Below the pieces are notes generated by a model. That model saw nothing but the letters and a program-made list of their open reading frames with translations, ran no database searches and had not been told where the DNA came from. From Collinsella sp. (lineage in GTDB: Bacteria > Actinomycetota > Coriobacteriia > Coriobacteriales > Coriobacteriaceae): DNA of 64,000 nucleotides. A program made the translations under genes and the position numbers. This document shows, in pieces, positions 8,726-17,523 of the stretch. Every line of letters begins with the position of its first letter. Within the stretch, counting starts at the first letter, position 1. The stretch covers positions 58,713 to 122,712 of the forward strand of contig JAUMMZ010000026.1 in the NCBI GenBank assembly GCA_031296755.1, read 5' to 3'.

Positions 8726-9936
8726 GCGCCCGCGATCTCATCCAGGAAGCCCTTCACTCGCTCGAGGCCAACAAGGGGCGCAGCCTGCTCACCATCCTGG
8801 GCATTGTCATCGGCATCGCCTCGGTTATCGCCATGACTTCGCTCATCGGCGGCATCCAAAACAGCCTGGTCAACAGCCTGGGCCTCAACGCAGCTCGTAT
8901 GGTTCAGATCTATTCGTCCCAAGAACTCACCGATTCTGACGTTCAGAAGCTTCAAAAACTAGTGCCGCAGATAGAGCAGATCGGAATAGTCGACAGCGCG
9001 TACACCGAGTACAAGACCGGCGATAAAAGCTATACCGTCATGGCACAAGGTGTCGATAGCGACATGCTCGACGCCGTGGGGGCCAGCAAGCTCGTTGCGG
9101 GGCACACCTATTCCCAGGCCGAGTCCCAATCAGTCTCGCGCGTGGCGCTCATCAGCCGCAACGGCGCCGATCAGCTTTACGGCAACGAACAGGACGCGGT
9201 AGGCAAGACTATTGAGGTCTCCAACGGCGAGGTACAGATTGTCGGCGTTATCGACGGCGGCAGCGACTCCATGGGCTCGCTCACGCTGTATATGCCACGC
9301 GAAACCATCTCTGGGCTGTTTAGCGACGAGAATCCTTCATTCCCCAGCGTGACGGCACTTGCCGCCGAGGGCACGGACATGGATGAGCTTTGTAAGACCA
9401 TCGAGTCCAAGGTGCGCGCGATGAAGGGCATCGAGGAGGAGGATGAGTACGACAGTGTATCAGCAACATCCATGAAAAGCGCCATCGATACACTCAACTC
9501 CTTTATGGGCGCGTTCTCGCTCATCATGGGCTCTGTCGCCAGCATCTCGCTGCTTGTCGGCGGTATCGGCATTATGAATATGATGCTCACCAACGTAACG
9601 GAGCGCATCCGTGAGATCGGCATTCGCCGTGCCCTGGGCGCAAGTCGTCGCGATATCACCGCGCAGTTTTTGGCCGAGTCCTCGGCGCTGTGCGTCACCG
9701 GCGGACTGTTGGGTGTCCTGATTGGCTATCTGCTGGCATGGGGACTCACGTTCTTTGCCGCAAGCTCGGGCATCATGAGCGAGTTTGGAGCTACCGGGAC
9801 GATCACGCCAAGCTTCTCCATTACAACAGTATTGATCGCGTTTGCCGTATCGGTCGGCATCGGCGTAATCTTTGGCTTCTACCCCGCTCGCCGTGCAGCA
9901 AAGCTCGACCCGGTGGAATGCCTACGCTACCAGTAA
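8722..9936 (+). CDS. MacB-like ABC transporter permease (FtsX domain)
   Basis: Permease of the efflux system. 404 residues: an N-terminal membrane helix (about 20-45), a large extracellular MacB core domain (about 50-265), and three C-terminal helices of the FtsX fold. The conserved cytoplasmic loop TNVTERIREIGIRRALGASR lies between helices. The ATG overlaps the ATPase stop by four bases (ATGA). It is the last gene of the operon. Such systems export peptides, antibiotics or lipids; the sequence does not say which. Confidence 0.94.
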   Translation: MSARDLIQEALHSLEANKGRSLLTILGIVIGIASVIAMTSLIGGIQNSLVNSLGLNAARMVQIYSSQELTDSDVQKLQKLVPQIEQIGIVDSAYTEYKTGDKSYTVMAQGVDSDMLDAVGASKLVAGHTYSQAESQSVSRVALISRNGADQLYGNEQDAVGKTIEVSNGEVQIVGVIDGGSDSMGSLTLYMPRETISGLFSDENPSFPSVTALAAEGTDMDELCKTIESKVRAMKGIEEEDEYDSVSATSMKSAIDTLNSFMGAFSLIMGSVASISLLVGGIGIMNMMLTNVTERIREIGIRRALGASRRDITAQFLAESSALCVTGGLLGVLIGYLLAWGLTFFAASSGIMSEFGATGTITPSFSITTVLIAFAVSVGIGVIFGFYPARRAAKLDPVECLRYQ

Positions 9937-9948
9937 GCCACCACCAAC

Positions 9949-10017
9949 AAGTTGCGGTGAATTAGGGACTGAATATGCTATTTAGCAGCAAAAACAGACG
10001 CTATTTCACCGCAACTT
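9949..10017. repeat. Inverted repeat at left edge of the cobalamin island
   Basis: AAGTTGCGGTGAA (9949-9961) and its exact complement (10005-10017) flank a 43-nt AT-richer centre. No T tract follows. The right arm sits where similarity to a transposase fragment stops, so it marks or lies beside a recombination junction. Confidence 0.75.
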
Positions 10018-10023
10018 ATTGAA

Positions 10024-10110
10024 GGGCTGCTTGCGCCAGTTCCGTGCGTCGTCCTCGAGCGATTGGCGGATGACAGGCTTGTACGGGTCGAGCTTGCTCG
10101 GGGCGCTCCT
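10024..10110 (-). pseudogene. IS21-type transposase (IstA) fragment
   Basis: On the minus strand this reads PSKLDPYKPVIRQSLEDDAR followed by NWRKQ. This is typical of the segment just after the helix-turn-helix of IS21-family IstA transposases. The match ends abruptly after KQ, at the inverted repeat near 10017, and there is no start or catalytic domain. It lies directly downstream of cobK. It is evidently a decayed remnant. The family assignment is from memory of the motif and is fairly but not fully certain. Confidence 0.7.
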
Positions 10111-10147
10111 CCTCGCAGGCGGGAGGGCACGCATGCGCGGCGAGCGC

Positions 10148-10921
10148 CTAGCGCGCGAACTCCCGTAAGAGCGCGTCTTCCACTTCCCTAAGCGAAAGGG
10201 CCCCGCCTCCCTCGGCGGGACGGGCGACCACGATACAGCGCGCTCCCACGTCGCGCGCGGAGGCGATCTTCTCGGCCGTGCCGCCTACGGTTCCCGAGTC
10301 CTTGGTCACAAGCCACTGGGCGCCCACCTGCCGAAGCATCGCCTCGTTGAGCTCGCGGGTGAAGGGCCCCTGCATGCCGATGACGTGCGACGGCGAAAAC
10401 CCCGCGTCGATGCACTTCGTTATAGCACCGGGCAGAGGGAGCACACGCACGAAGAAGCGCTCCGCGAAATCGGCGACGCGCGTGTAGGGAGCAAGCTCCT
10501 TGCTCCCCGTCGTGAGAAGCGCGCGACCCGGGTTCTCGGAGAGAAAGCGCGCCGCGCAGGCGATCGACGCGACCGACACGACGCCTTTGGGCAGCACCTC
10601 GACCGGGCGCGCAAGGCGCAGGCATCGTGCACCCACGGCGAGCGAAGCGGCCCGGATGTTGCCGCTTGCGAGCGTAGCGAAGGGGTGCGTGGCGTCGACG
10701 ACGATGCGCGCGCCGGAAAGCTCACGCTCCATGTCGGCCTCGTCGAGCCTGCCCGCATGCACCTCGATGCCCGGAAGCTCGCCCAAAAGCTCGCCTCCGT
10801 ACTCGGTTGCCGCGTAGGCACGGGCGGGGATTCCCGCCCCGCTCGCCCATTCGCACAGGAGGCGGCCCTCGGTGGTGCCGGCGAAGATGCGCAGCGCCGG
10901 CGCGGATGCGGGGGCCGTCAC
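10148..10921 (-). CDS. cobK: Precorrin-6A / cobalt-precorrin-6A reductase
   Basis: Reduces the macrocycle of (cobalt-)precorrin-6A with NAD(P)H during corrin synthesis; called CbiJ in the anaerobic route. 257 residues, the normal length. It begins LRIFAGTTEGRLL near residue 10, with DATHPFA at about 83-90, GSKEL in the middle, and TKDSGTVGGTAEKI near the C-terminus, all family hallmarks. The GTG at 10921 overlaps the cbiC stop as GTGA. It is the last gene of the minus-strand cobalamin operon. Confidence 0.94.
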   Translation of the reverse strand: MTAPASAPALRIFAGTTEGRLLCEWASGAGIPARAYAATEYGGELLGELPGIEVHAGRLDEADMERELSGARIVVDATHPFATLASGNIRAASLAVGARCLRLARPVEVLPKGVVSVASIACAARFLSENPGRALLTTGSKELAPYTRVADFAERFFVRVLPLPGAITKCIDAGFSPSHVIGMQGPFTRELNEAMLRQVGAQWLVTKDSGTVGGTAEKIASARDVGARCIVVARPAEGGGALSLREVEDALLREFAR

Positions 10922-11559
10922 TTCGGGCCGCCTGGGCGCGTGATCTGGTAGAGCAGCGCGTTCATAATGGCGGCCGCCACGGTCGAGCCGCCCTTGCGAC
11001 CCCTCGCGACGATGGCCGGCACGCGTCGCGCGAGTAGCTCCTCTTTCGCCTCGACCACGTTCACAAACCCAACCGGCACCCCAACGACGAGCGCGGGCGC
11101 GATCTTCCCCGCGTCCATGAGCTCGGCGAGGCGCAGAAGTGCTGTGGGAGCGTTGCCGACGGCCACGATGAGCGGACCCTCGATGCCGCAAGCTTTGTCC
11201 ATGCTCGCAACGGCGCGAGTCGTGCCCGCGGCGCGCGCCGTTGCGGCGACATCCGGGTCGGCCATAAAGCACACGGCCTGGCAGCCGATCTTCGCGAGCG
11301 CGGGCTTGCTTATGCCTGCGAGCGCCATGTTCGTGTCGGTGAGCACCGTGGCCCCTGCGCGCAGTGCGTCGAGCGCACAGTGCGCGGCGTCATGGGTGAA
11401 CACGAGGGAATCGGCGTACGAGAAGTCGGCAGTGGTGTGGATGACGCGCTTCACGACGGGCTCTTCGAGCGGCGGGAACGTGCGGCCGCCGAGCTCTTCG
11501 GTGATGATTTCAAAGCTGCGCCGCTCGATGTCGCCGGGCGCCATCTCCTTGGAATCCAT
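10918..11559 (-). CDS. cbiC: Cobalt-precorrin-8 methylmutase
   Basis: Moves the C11 methyl group to C12, giving cobyrinate. 213 residues, normal length. It contains IERRSFEII near the N-terminus, with the catalytic-histidine context RVIHTTADF at about residue 40. TDTNMALAGI and the C-terminal GRKGGSTVAAAIMNALLY also match CbiC/CobH. The ATG directly follows the cobO TAG with no gap, and the stop overlaps the cobK start. Confidence 0.95.
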   Translation of the reverse strand: MDSKEMAPGDIERRSFEIITEELGGRTFPPLEEPVVKRVIHTTADFSYADSLVFTHDAAHCALDALRAGATVLTDTNMALAGISKPALAKIGCQAVCFMADPDVAATARAAGTTRAVASMDKACGIEGPLIVAVGNAPTALLRLAELMDAGKIAPALVVGVPVGFVNVVEAKEELLARRVPAIVARGRKGGSTVAAAIMNALLYQITRPGGPK

Positions 11560-12075
11560 CTAGTACTCCACTCCTTCCCTTGCACATATCCCCTGCTCGT
11601 AGGGGTGTTTCTCGCACCGCATCTCGGTTATGTAGTCGGCCTTCTCCACGATCTTGCGGGAAGGCGCGCGCCCGGTGAGCGCTACTTCGACGCCGCGCGC
11701 GGACATATCGAGCGCGCGGTCCACGAGCGCCTCGTCGACAAGCCCCTTCGAAAGCGCGTCGAGCGCCTCGTCGAGCACGAGCAGCCCCTCCTGCGCGCCC
11801 TCGAGCTCGGCGAGCGCGGAAGCGAGGTTCCCATCGTGCAACTCGCGCGTCGCGGCAAGTTCTTCCGACGTCATGGACCAGGTAAACTTGTCCGACGCCT
11901 TCCCCGCGAACACGGGCACGCCGAAATGCTCGGCGAGCAGGCGCGCCTCCCCGCTTTCGCCGTCTTTCAGGAACTGCACAACGACGACGCGGCGGCCTGC
12001 GGCGAGCATGCGAAGGGCGAGCCCCATCGCCGCCGTGGTCTTGCCTTTGCCGTCGCCATGATACACGTGGATCAT
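11560..12075 (-). CDS. cobO: Cob(I)yrinic acid a,c-diamide adenosyltransferase
   Basis: Adds the 5-prime-deoxyadenosyl ligand to cobalt; BtuR/CobA/CobO family. 171 residues, with the P-loop GDGKGKTT at 7-14, VVVVQFLKDG, and LLVLDEALDA as the Walker B-like strand. The C-terminus MRCEKHPYEQGICAREGVEY is the typical end of the family. The ATG overlaps the cbiP stop (ATGA) and the stop abuts the cbiC start. Confidence 0.96.
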   Translation of the reverse strand: MIHVYHGDGKGKTTAAMGLALRMLAAGRRVVVVQFLKDGESGEARLLAEHFGVPVFAGKASDKFTWSMTSEELAATRELHDGNLASALAELEGAQEGLLVLDEALDALSKGLVDEALVDRALDMSARGVEVALTGRAPSRKIVEKADYITEMRCEKHPYEQGICAREGVEY

Positions 12076-13571
12076 ACGCCCTCCTCGATAATGCGGTAGA
12101 CATACTCCATGTCGAGCGCCCCGCGCACGGAGTCGGCCAGGCGGTCGAACTCGCGCGCACGGTGATCGGCCGCGGACACCGCGCCCTCAGCACCCACGAC
12201 GCTCTCGGGCAGGCCGCGCATGCGCGCGAGCGAGCGCGCGAGGGCGAGTGCCACCCCCGGTTCGTCGAACAGGCCGTGGAGATAGGTTCCGAACACGTTT
12301 CCGCAGGCCGCGCCTTCTGGTTTGCCGCCAATCGTGCCCGCAGGGGCGCAGGAGACGGTCGTATCGCCGTCGTGAATCTCGTACCCGCGCGCCGTCATGC
12401 CGTTCCACACCGAGAACGCGCCTTGGGCGCCCGTGATGCGCAGCTCCGACTGGGCGAGGCGCTTTTCCTCCTTGAACACCGTATTTGCAGGGATGAGCCC
12501 GAGCCCGCACGCGGTGCCAGCGCCTTCCCTGCCGTGCGGGTCGGAAAGCTCGTCTCCCAAAAGCTGGTAGCCTCCGCATATGCCGAGCACCGGCGTGCCC
12601 GCGCCCGAAAGCGCGCGTACACAGGCTCCGATGCCGCTAGCCGCAAGCCAGCGCGCGTCGTCGAGCGTGGACTTCGAGCCGGGAAGCACCACCAGGTCGG
12701 GTCGGCCCAGATCGGTCGTCGAGGAAACGTAGCGCACGCCCATGCCGGGCACGCGCGAAAGCGGGTCGAAGTCGGTGAAGTTCGACAGATGCGGAAGGCG
12801 CACGACGGCGACGTCGATGACGCCGCGCGCCTCGCGGGCAGATAGGCGCGGCGCGAGCGAGTCCTCGTCGTCCAGGTCGAGCGTAAGAAACGGCACGACC
12901 CCCACGACGGGAACCCCGCACATCTTCTCGAGCGGGGCCAAACCCGGGCGGAGGATTTCCACATCGCCGCGGAACTTGTTCACAACAAGCCCCCGCAAAA
13001 GCGCGCGATCCTCGGGCGCAAAGAGCGCGACCGTGCCGTAGAGCTGGGCAAATACCCCGCCTGGGTCGATGTCGCCCGCGAGCAGCACGGGGGAGGACAC
13101 GGCGCGCGCGAGCCCCATGTTGACGATGTCGTTTTCGGCAAGGTTGATTTCGGCGGGGCTGCCGGCGCCCTCGATGACGATGACGTCGTTTTCCTCCGCG
13201 AGCGAATCGAACGACTCCAAAATCTGCGGCATGAGCGCCTTCTTTCGCGCGAAGTAGTCCCTCGCAGCGAAGGCTCCCTGCGCCTTGCCGGCCACGATGA
13301 GCTGGCTTCGGTGGTCGCTTTCGGGCTTGAGCAGGATGGGGTTCATACGCACGTCGGGCACGATGCCACACGCCTCGGCCTGCATGATCTGGGCGCGCCC
13401 CATCTCGAGCCCGTCGGCCGTGACACCGCTGTTGAGCGCCATGTTCTGGCTCTTGAAGGGAGCCACGCGCAGGCCGTCCTGCGAAAGCACACGGCACAGC
13501 CCCGCCGCAAGCAGGCTCTTCCCCGCGTTCGACATGGTGCCCTGGATCATGATGGGCTTCGCCCTACCCAC
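12072..13571 (-). CDS. cbiP: Cobyric acid synthase
   Basis: Amidates adenosylcobyrinate a,c-diamide at four side chains using glutamine and ATP (CobQ/CbiP). 499 residues. The N-terminal dethiobiotin-synthetase-like ATPase has IQGTMSNAGKS near residues 9-19 and FKSQNMALNSG. The C-terminal glutamine amidotransferase domain has the nucleophile loop LGICGGYQLLG and a YEIHDG segment. The GTG at 13571 is chosen because a full AAGGAGG lies nine bases upstream. It overlaps the end of cobD by 8 bases. Confidence 0.95.
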   Translation of the reverse strand: MGRAKPIMIQGTMSNAGKSLLAAGLCRVLSQDGLRVAPFKSQNMALNSGVTADGLEMGRAQIMQAEACGIVPDVRMNPILLKPESDHRSQLIVAGKAQGAFAARDYFARKKALMPQILESFDSLAEENDVIVIEGAGSPAEINLAENDIVNMGLARAVSSPVLLAGDIDPGGVFAQLYGTVALFAPEDRALLRGLVVNKFRGDVEILRPGLAPLEKMCGVPVVGVVPFLTLDLDDEDSLAPRLSAREARGVIDVAVVRLPHLSNFTDFDPLSRVPGMGVRYVSSTTDLGRPDLVVLPGSKSTLDDARWLAASGIGACVRALSGAGTPVLGICGGYQLLGDELSDPHGREGAGTACGLGLIPANTVFKEEKRLAQSELRITGAQGAFSVWNGMTARGYEIHDGDTTVSCAPAGTIGGKPEGAACGNVFGTYLHGLFDEPGVALALARSLARMRGLPESVVGAEGAVSAADHRAREFDRLADSVRGALDMEYVYRIIEEGV

Positions 13572-14787
13572 GGGTATCGACCTCCTTCGTCGAGCCTCGG
13601 CCATACGCGCCCGCCATAGCGCCGCTGCAAGAAGCGCAGCCCCGTTTGTCGGGTTCGCCTTCGCCCGATGCGCCTTCCACCCGAAGCGCGCGGCCGAACG
13701 CCATCGCAAGCCGGGCATTCTCCTTGCGCGTGCGCACCGCGACGCGGCACCAGAAACGGGACAGTACCGAAAACGAGTCGCACGTGCGGACCAAAACCCC
13801 CTGTTTATACAGGCGCTCGGGGATGTCTTTCGCCGGTGTCCGGACTAAAAGGAAGTTCGCATCCGACGGCACGACGGAAAGCCCGAGCGAGGAGAGCTCG
13901 TGGGAAAGCCACGCTCGCTCGCCCGCCAATACATCGCGCGTGCGCGAGACGTATTCGACGTCTTCCAGGGCGGCGATACCCGCGGCCTCGGCGACCGAGG
14001 AGACGGGCCACGCCTGCCCCGCCCGGCGAATCCCCTCGAGGAGTTGGGCGTTTCCGCTGATCAGATATCCTAACCGCAACCCCGCCATTCCGTAGAGCTT
14101 GGTGAATGCGGAGAGCACGGCCACATGGCGCGAACACGCGGCGCGTGCGGCCACGCTCCTTTCGCGGGCGTCGGGCGCAAATCCGAGGAAGCACTCGTCC
14201 ACGACGAGCAGCGCGCCCACCTGCTCGCAGCGGCAAGCCGCGGCATCGATCACGCGGGGGTCGACGAGGCGCCCCGTCGGGTTGTTCGGATTGCAGATGT
14301 ACGCCACGTCTCCCGGCCCCTCGATCGCGCGGGCGAAGGAGGCGGGCACGTCGAAGTCGTCCGCTTCGGAGAGCGGGAACTCCTGCACGCATGCGCCGTA
14401 GTACGATGCCGCCTCCGCATATTCAGAGAACGTCGGCGCGCACACGACGATGCGTTTCGGGCGCACCGCCGCGGCGAGCCGCCAAATGATGTCGGACGCG
14501 CCCGCGCCGCAGACGATAGTATCTTCGGGAATGCCCTGGGCACGCGCTAGGGCGCGAACGAGGGCGAGGCTTTCCCTATCGGGGTAGGCGTCGATTCGAG
14601 AAAGCGCCTTGCAAGCTGCGGCAACGGCGCGCGGCGAGGGGCCTGCCGGATTCACGTTCACCGAGAAGTCAATGAGGTCGGAGGCGCCCCCTTCGCAAGC
14701 GATGCCGAGCGATTGCGTGCTACCCCCATGCGCACGGGCGCGCAGGATTCCCCCGGCAGCCCGGGACGCGGCGTGGTCTTCCCTCAT
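13564..14787 (-). CDS. cobD: Threonine-phosphate decarboxylase (aminopropanol arm)
   Basis: PLP enzyme giving (R)-1-amino-2-propanol phosphate, the linker between corrin ring and nucleotide loop. 407 residues, aminotransferase class I/II fold. FSVNVNPAGPS is near the N-terminus, and CNPNNPTGRL and the PLP-binding region SAFTKLYGMAGLRLGY in the middle. The final 40 residues carry a cysteine pair (GCASCSG), an extension past the core also known from some CobD proteins. The ATG overlaps the cbiB stop as ATGA. Confidence 0.93.
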   Translation of the reverse strand: MREDHAASRAAGGILRARAHGGSTQSLGIACEGGASDLIDFSVNVNPAGPSPRAVAAACKALSRIDAYPDRESLALVRALARAQGIPEDTIVCGAGASDIIWRLAAAVRPKRIVVCAPTFSEYAEAASYYGACVQEFPLSEADDFDVPASFARAIEGPGDVAYICNPNNPTGRLVDPRVIDAAACRCEQVGALLVVDECFLGFAPDARERSVAARAACSRHVAVLSAFTKLYGMAGLRLGYLISGNAQLLEGIRRAGQAWPVSSVAEAAGIAALEDVEYVSRTRDVLAGERAWLSHELSSLGLSVVPSDANFLLVRTPAKDIPERLYKQGVLVRTCDSFSVLSRFWCRVAVRTRKENARLAMAFGRALRVEGASGEGEPDKRGCASCSGAMAGAYGRGSTKEVDTRG

Positions 14788-15758
14788 ACCATCGCCCCCA
14801 CGGCGAGCACGACCGCCGCGCGTGCGGCACCGAAGACGACGAGCGCGCATACGGACGCGGCGAGCATGAGCCTAGTCGCCCGGGCGATGTCGCCCCACTC
14901 GATTTCGCGGGACGCGTCGCCTATCGTCGGTTTCTCAACGAGCTTGCCGAAATACACCGCGGGTCCTGCCAGGCGCAGCCCGAGCGCGCCCGCACACGCT
15001 GACTCGGTCTGCGCCGAGTTGGGGCTCGCATGGCGACGCCTGTCGCGGCGCCAGATGCGCGCCGCCCCGCGAGCATCGAGCCCGACGATCGGGCACACGG
15101 CGATCATGAGCAGGGCCGATAAGCGCGAGGGAATCCAGTTCACCGCATCGTCGAGGCGCGCCGAGGCGCAGCCGAAGTCGATGTAGCGCTCGTTTTTGTA
15201 GCCCACCATGCTGTCGAGCGTGTTCACCGCCTTGTACGCCATGCCCAAGGGCGCACCCCCGATCATAAGGTAGAAAAGCGGCGCGATGACGCCGTCGCTC
15301 GCGTTCTCCGCCACCGTTTCCACGGCGGCGCGCGCAACGCCCTGCTCGTCGAGAACAGACGTGTCGCGTCCCACGATGAGCCCGACGGCTTCGCGAGCCG
15401 CGACAAGGCCGCCCTTCGAGAACGCGCGGGCCACGGCCAGGCTCTGGCGGCGCAGCTCGCATGCCGCGAGAATCTGATAGCTCGCCCATGCCTCGGCCAC
15501 GAAGCGCAAGCCGGGGTGAACCATGCCGCAAAGATGCAGGATTCCCAAGGTCAAAAGCCCACACGCAAGCGGAAGCGCCACGGCAAGCACAAGCCCTGCG
15601 GCGCGCGTGCCCGCGGACGTTTGCGGGAATGAGCCCCGCAGGCGGCCTTCGGCCCACGTGATCGCGCGCCCCATGGCGACAACGGGATGGGGAAGCCAGC
15701 GCGGGTCGCCGAAGGCAAGGTCGGCTGCGAACCCGGCGGCGGCGGCAAGAATCGTCAT
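14784..15758 (-). CDS. cbiB: Adenosylcobinamide-phosphate synthase (CobD/CbiB family)
   Basis: Membrane protein that joins aminopropanol phosphate to adenosylcobyric acid. 324 residues with several hydrophobic helices. Family motifs: DLAFGDPRWLPHPVVAMGR at about 12-30, AENASDGVIAPLFY, and YKAVNTLDSMVGYKN. The ATG overlaps the TGA of the preceding cobU-cobC fusion by one base. Confidence 0.95.
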   Translation of the reverse strand: MTILAAAAGFAADLAFGDPRWLPHPVVAMGRAITWAEGRLRGSFPQTSAGTRAAGLVLAVALPLACGLLTLGILHLCGMVHPGLRFVAEAWASYQILAACELRRQSLAVARAFSKGGLVAAREAVGLIVGRDTSVLDEQGVARAAVETVAENASDGVIAPLFYLMIGGAPLGMAYKAVNTLDSMVGYKNERYIDFGCASARLDDAVNWIPSRLSALLMIAVCPIVGLDARGAARIWRRDRRRHASPNSAQTESACAGALGLRLAGPAVYFGKLVEKPTIGDASREIEWGDIARATRLMLAASVCALVVFGAARAAVVLAVGAMV

Positions 15759-16759
15759 CACCGGGCATCGCCCCCCGAAGCGGGGCGAACGTCGCGAAGG
15801 CAGCGCCCATCCCAGGTGGCGGCCCATGCGCCGCCCGGCTCGGTATGCACGTCGAAATATCCCATTTTCGGGACAGCTAGCTCGGAGAGCAGCGCTTTCA
15901 CGGTACCCGCGTGAACGACGAAGACGGCGCGCCCACTCCCCTGGGCGCGCTCCGATTCGCACGCCTCCCGAAACGCCGCGACGACGCGGCGGGTGAAATC
16001 GCTCTTGCCCTCGCCATGCGGGCAGCGCGTCTCGCACCAGGAGTCTACCCAGGCGCGGTAGCGCACATCCTCTTTAAGCTCGGCGGCGCTTCGCCCCTCG
16101 AAGTCACCGAAATCCATCTCGCGCAGACCGGGGCACGCCATAAGCTCCGCGTTCGGGAAGAGGATGCGCGCCGTCTGGTCGGTGCGGGCCATGCCGCTCG
16201 TGATAACACGGAACACGTCACGATCGCACGCGAGGTCGCGCAAAGCGCGCTCGCCCGCGCTCGACAGGGGCTCGTCGGTGCCCGCCCCGCTGTAGCGATG
16301 GTCTTCCGTGCCCGCCGTGGCACCATGGCGCACGAAGACGACCTCCAAAGGCGCGCCCGCGCCCTGCGTCCCTCGAGGAGCATCGGCAAGGTTTCCTTTG
16401 ATGACCTGGGGAATCCCGCACGTCATGCGCACGACGACGTCGGCGCGCGCAGCGAGCGCGCATCCCAGGCGCCCCGCGCGCTCGCGCCATTGGGCGTCTT
16501 CCGCATGCATAGGGACGACCCCCGAGCCGACCAAGGACAGAATCACTGCGTCGAAGCCGATCAGCCGCTCGAGCGCCCGGTCAGCGTCGAGCGCGCGTAC
16601 GAGTTCCTCAGCATGGTACGCGACGCGGCCGGCAAAAGCCGCGGGCACGCCGCCCTCCGCAAGCTGCGCCGCGTCGACGAAATCGTCCGCCGCGAACCCG
16701 AGCTTTTCGCGCACGAAGGTCCTCTTCCCCGAATGCGCGCCGCCTACCACGAGAATCAT
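15758..16759 (-). CDS. CobU-like P-loop domain fused to CobC-type phosphatase
   Basis: The protein has 333 residues. Residues 1-122 resemble adenosylcobinamide kinase/guanylyltransferase: P-loop GGAHSGKR at 6-13, GSGVVP near 78-83, RAGRLGCALAARAD, and GIPQVIKG. Residues 138-333 are a histidine phosphatase with VFVRHGAT (His at 145), GLREMDFGDFEG and VFVVHAGTV, as in alpha-ribazole phosphatase CobC. A complete separate cobU lies two genes upstream. The N-terminal copy is therefore either redundant, divergent in function or a fused regulator; its HS(G)KR P-loop still looks able to bind nucleotide. It overlaps cobS by four bases (ATGA). Confidence 0.88.
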   Translation of the reverse strand: MILVVGGAHSGKRTFVREKLGFAADDFVDAAQLAEGGVPAAFAGRVAYHAEELVRALDADRALERLIGFDAVILSLVGSGVVPMHAEDAQWRERAGRLGCALAARADVVVRMTCGIPQVIKGNLADAPRGTQGAGAPLEVVFVRHGATAGTEDHRYSGAGTDEPLSSAGERALRDLACDRDVFRVITSGMARTDQTARILFPNAELMACPGLREMDFGDFEGRSAAELKEDVRYRAWVDSWCETRCPHGEGKSDFTRRVVAAFREACESERAQGSGRAVFVVHAGTVKALLSELAVPKMGYFDVHTEPGGAWAATWDGRCLRDVRPASGGDAR

Positions 16760-17523
16760 AGGAGCATACCCCCCGCCACCAGCATGGCAAGCATCGCGAG
16801 CTCGGCCCATTGCAGAAACCATCCGGCCAAATCCCCCGTCACCCCGCCGAAGCGGGACAGGGCAACATGACGGTACCACGCGAGCGCCAAAAGCCCCGCC
16901 ACCGCCATAAGGGCGCCGACGGCCCGAGCGCACGCGACCATCCCTGCAGCCGAAGCCGCAGCGAAAGCGCAAAGCGGCACGACGATCGCCGCGCGCTTCT
17001 TAGCAGGCGAGAGTCCCGCGGCCATGCCGTCCGCCCGCGCGGCAGGCCAGCATTCTACGGCGAGCCCCGAAAGCGCGCGGGAGAACACGAGCGAGCACAG
17101 AAGCGCGAGGAACGCCCCCGCCGTAAGCGGCAGCGCGGTGAACAGGGAAAACTGCAGAATAAGGTACATGACAACACCGATGACCCCGAAGGCGCCTGCC
17201 CGCGGGTCGTGCATGATCTCGAGCTTTCGCTCGCGCGGGGTCCAACTTGCAAGCGCATCGGAGGTGTCGCAGAGCCCGTCTAGGTGAATGCCTCCCGTCA
17301 CCGCCACAGGCAGCGCCACGAGCACAGCCGCGACGATGGTCGCGGGCACGCCGAGCAGGTTCGCCACGTGCCCCCACGCCGTCATGAGGAAGCCTTCCGC
17401 AAGGCCCACCAGGGGAAACGCGGCAAGCGCATGGGTTGATCCGAAATCGGTCCAGGCCGATTTCGGGACGGGGATGCGCGAGAACGTTCCGAACGCCGCG
17501 CCGATTGCCTCTGCTATCTTCAC
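16756..17523 (-). CDS. cobS: Adenosylcobinamide-GDP ribazoletransferase
   Basis: Membrane enzyme that joins adenosylcobinamide-GDP with alpha-ribazole or its phosphate to finish the nucleotide loop. 255 residues, normal length, very hydrophobic. FSRIPVPKSAW is near the N-terminus, GGIHLDGLCDTSDAL at about 75-90, and KLEIMHDPRAGAFGVIG follows. These are the acidic metal-binding motifs of the family. The GTG start overlaps the cobU stop as GTGA. Confidence 0.95.
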   Translation of the reverse strand: MKIAEAIGAAFGTFSRIPVPKSAWTDFGSTHALAAFPLVGLAEGFLMTAWGHVANLLGVPATIVAAVLVALPVAVTGGIHLDGLCDTSDALASWTPRERKLEIMHDPRAGAFGVIGVVMYLILQFSLFTALPLTAGAFLALLCSLVFSRALSGLAVECWPAARADGMAAGLSPAKKRAAIVVPLCAFAAASAAGMVACARAVGALMAVAGLLALAWYRHVALSRFGGVTGDLAGWFLQWAELAMLAMLVAGGMLL

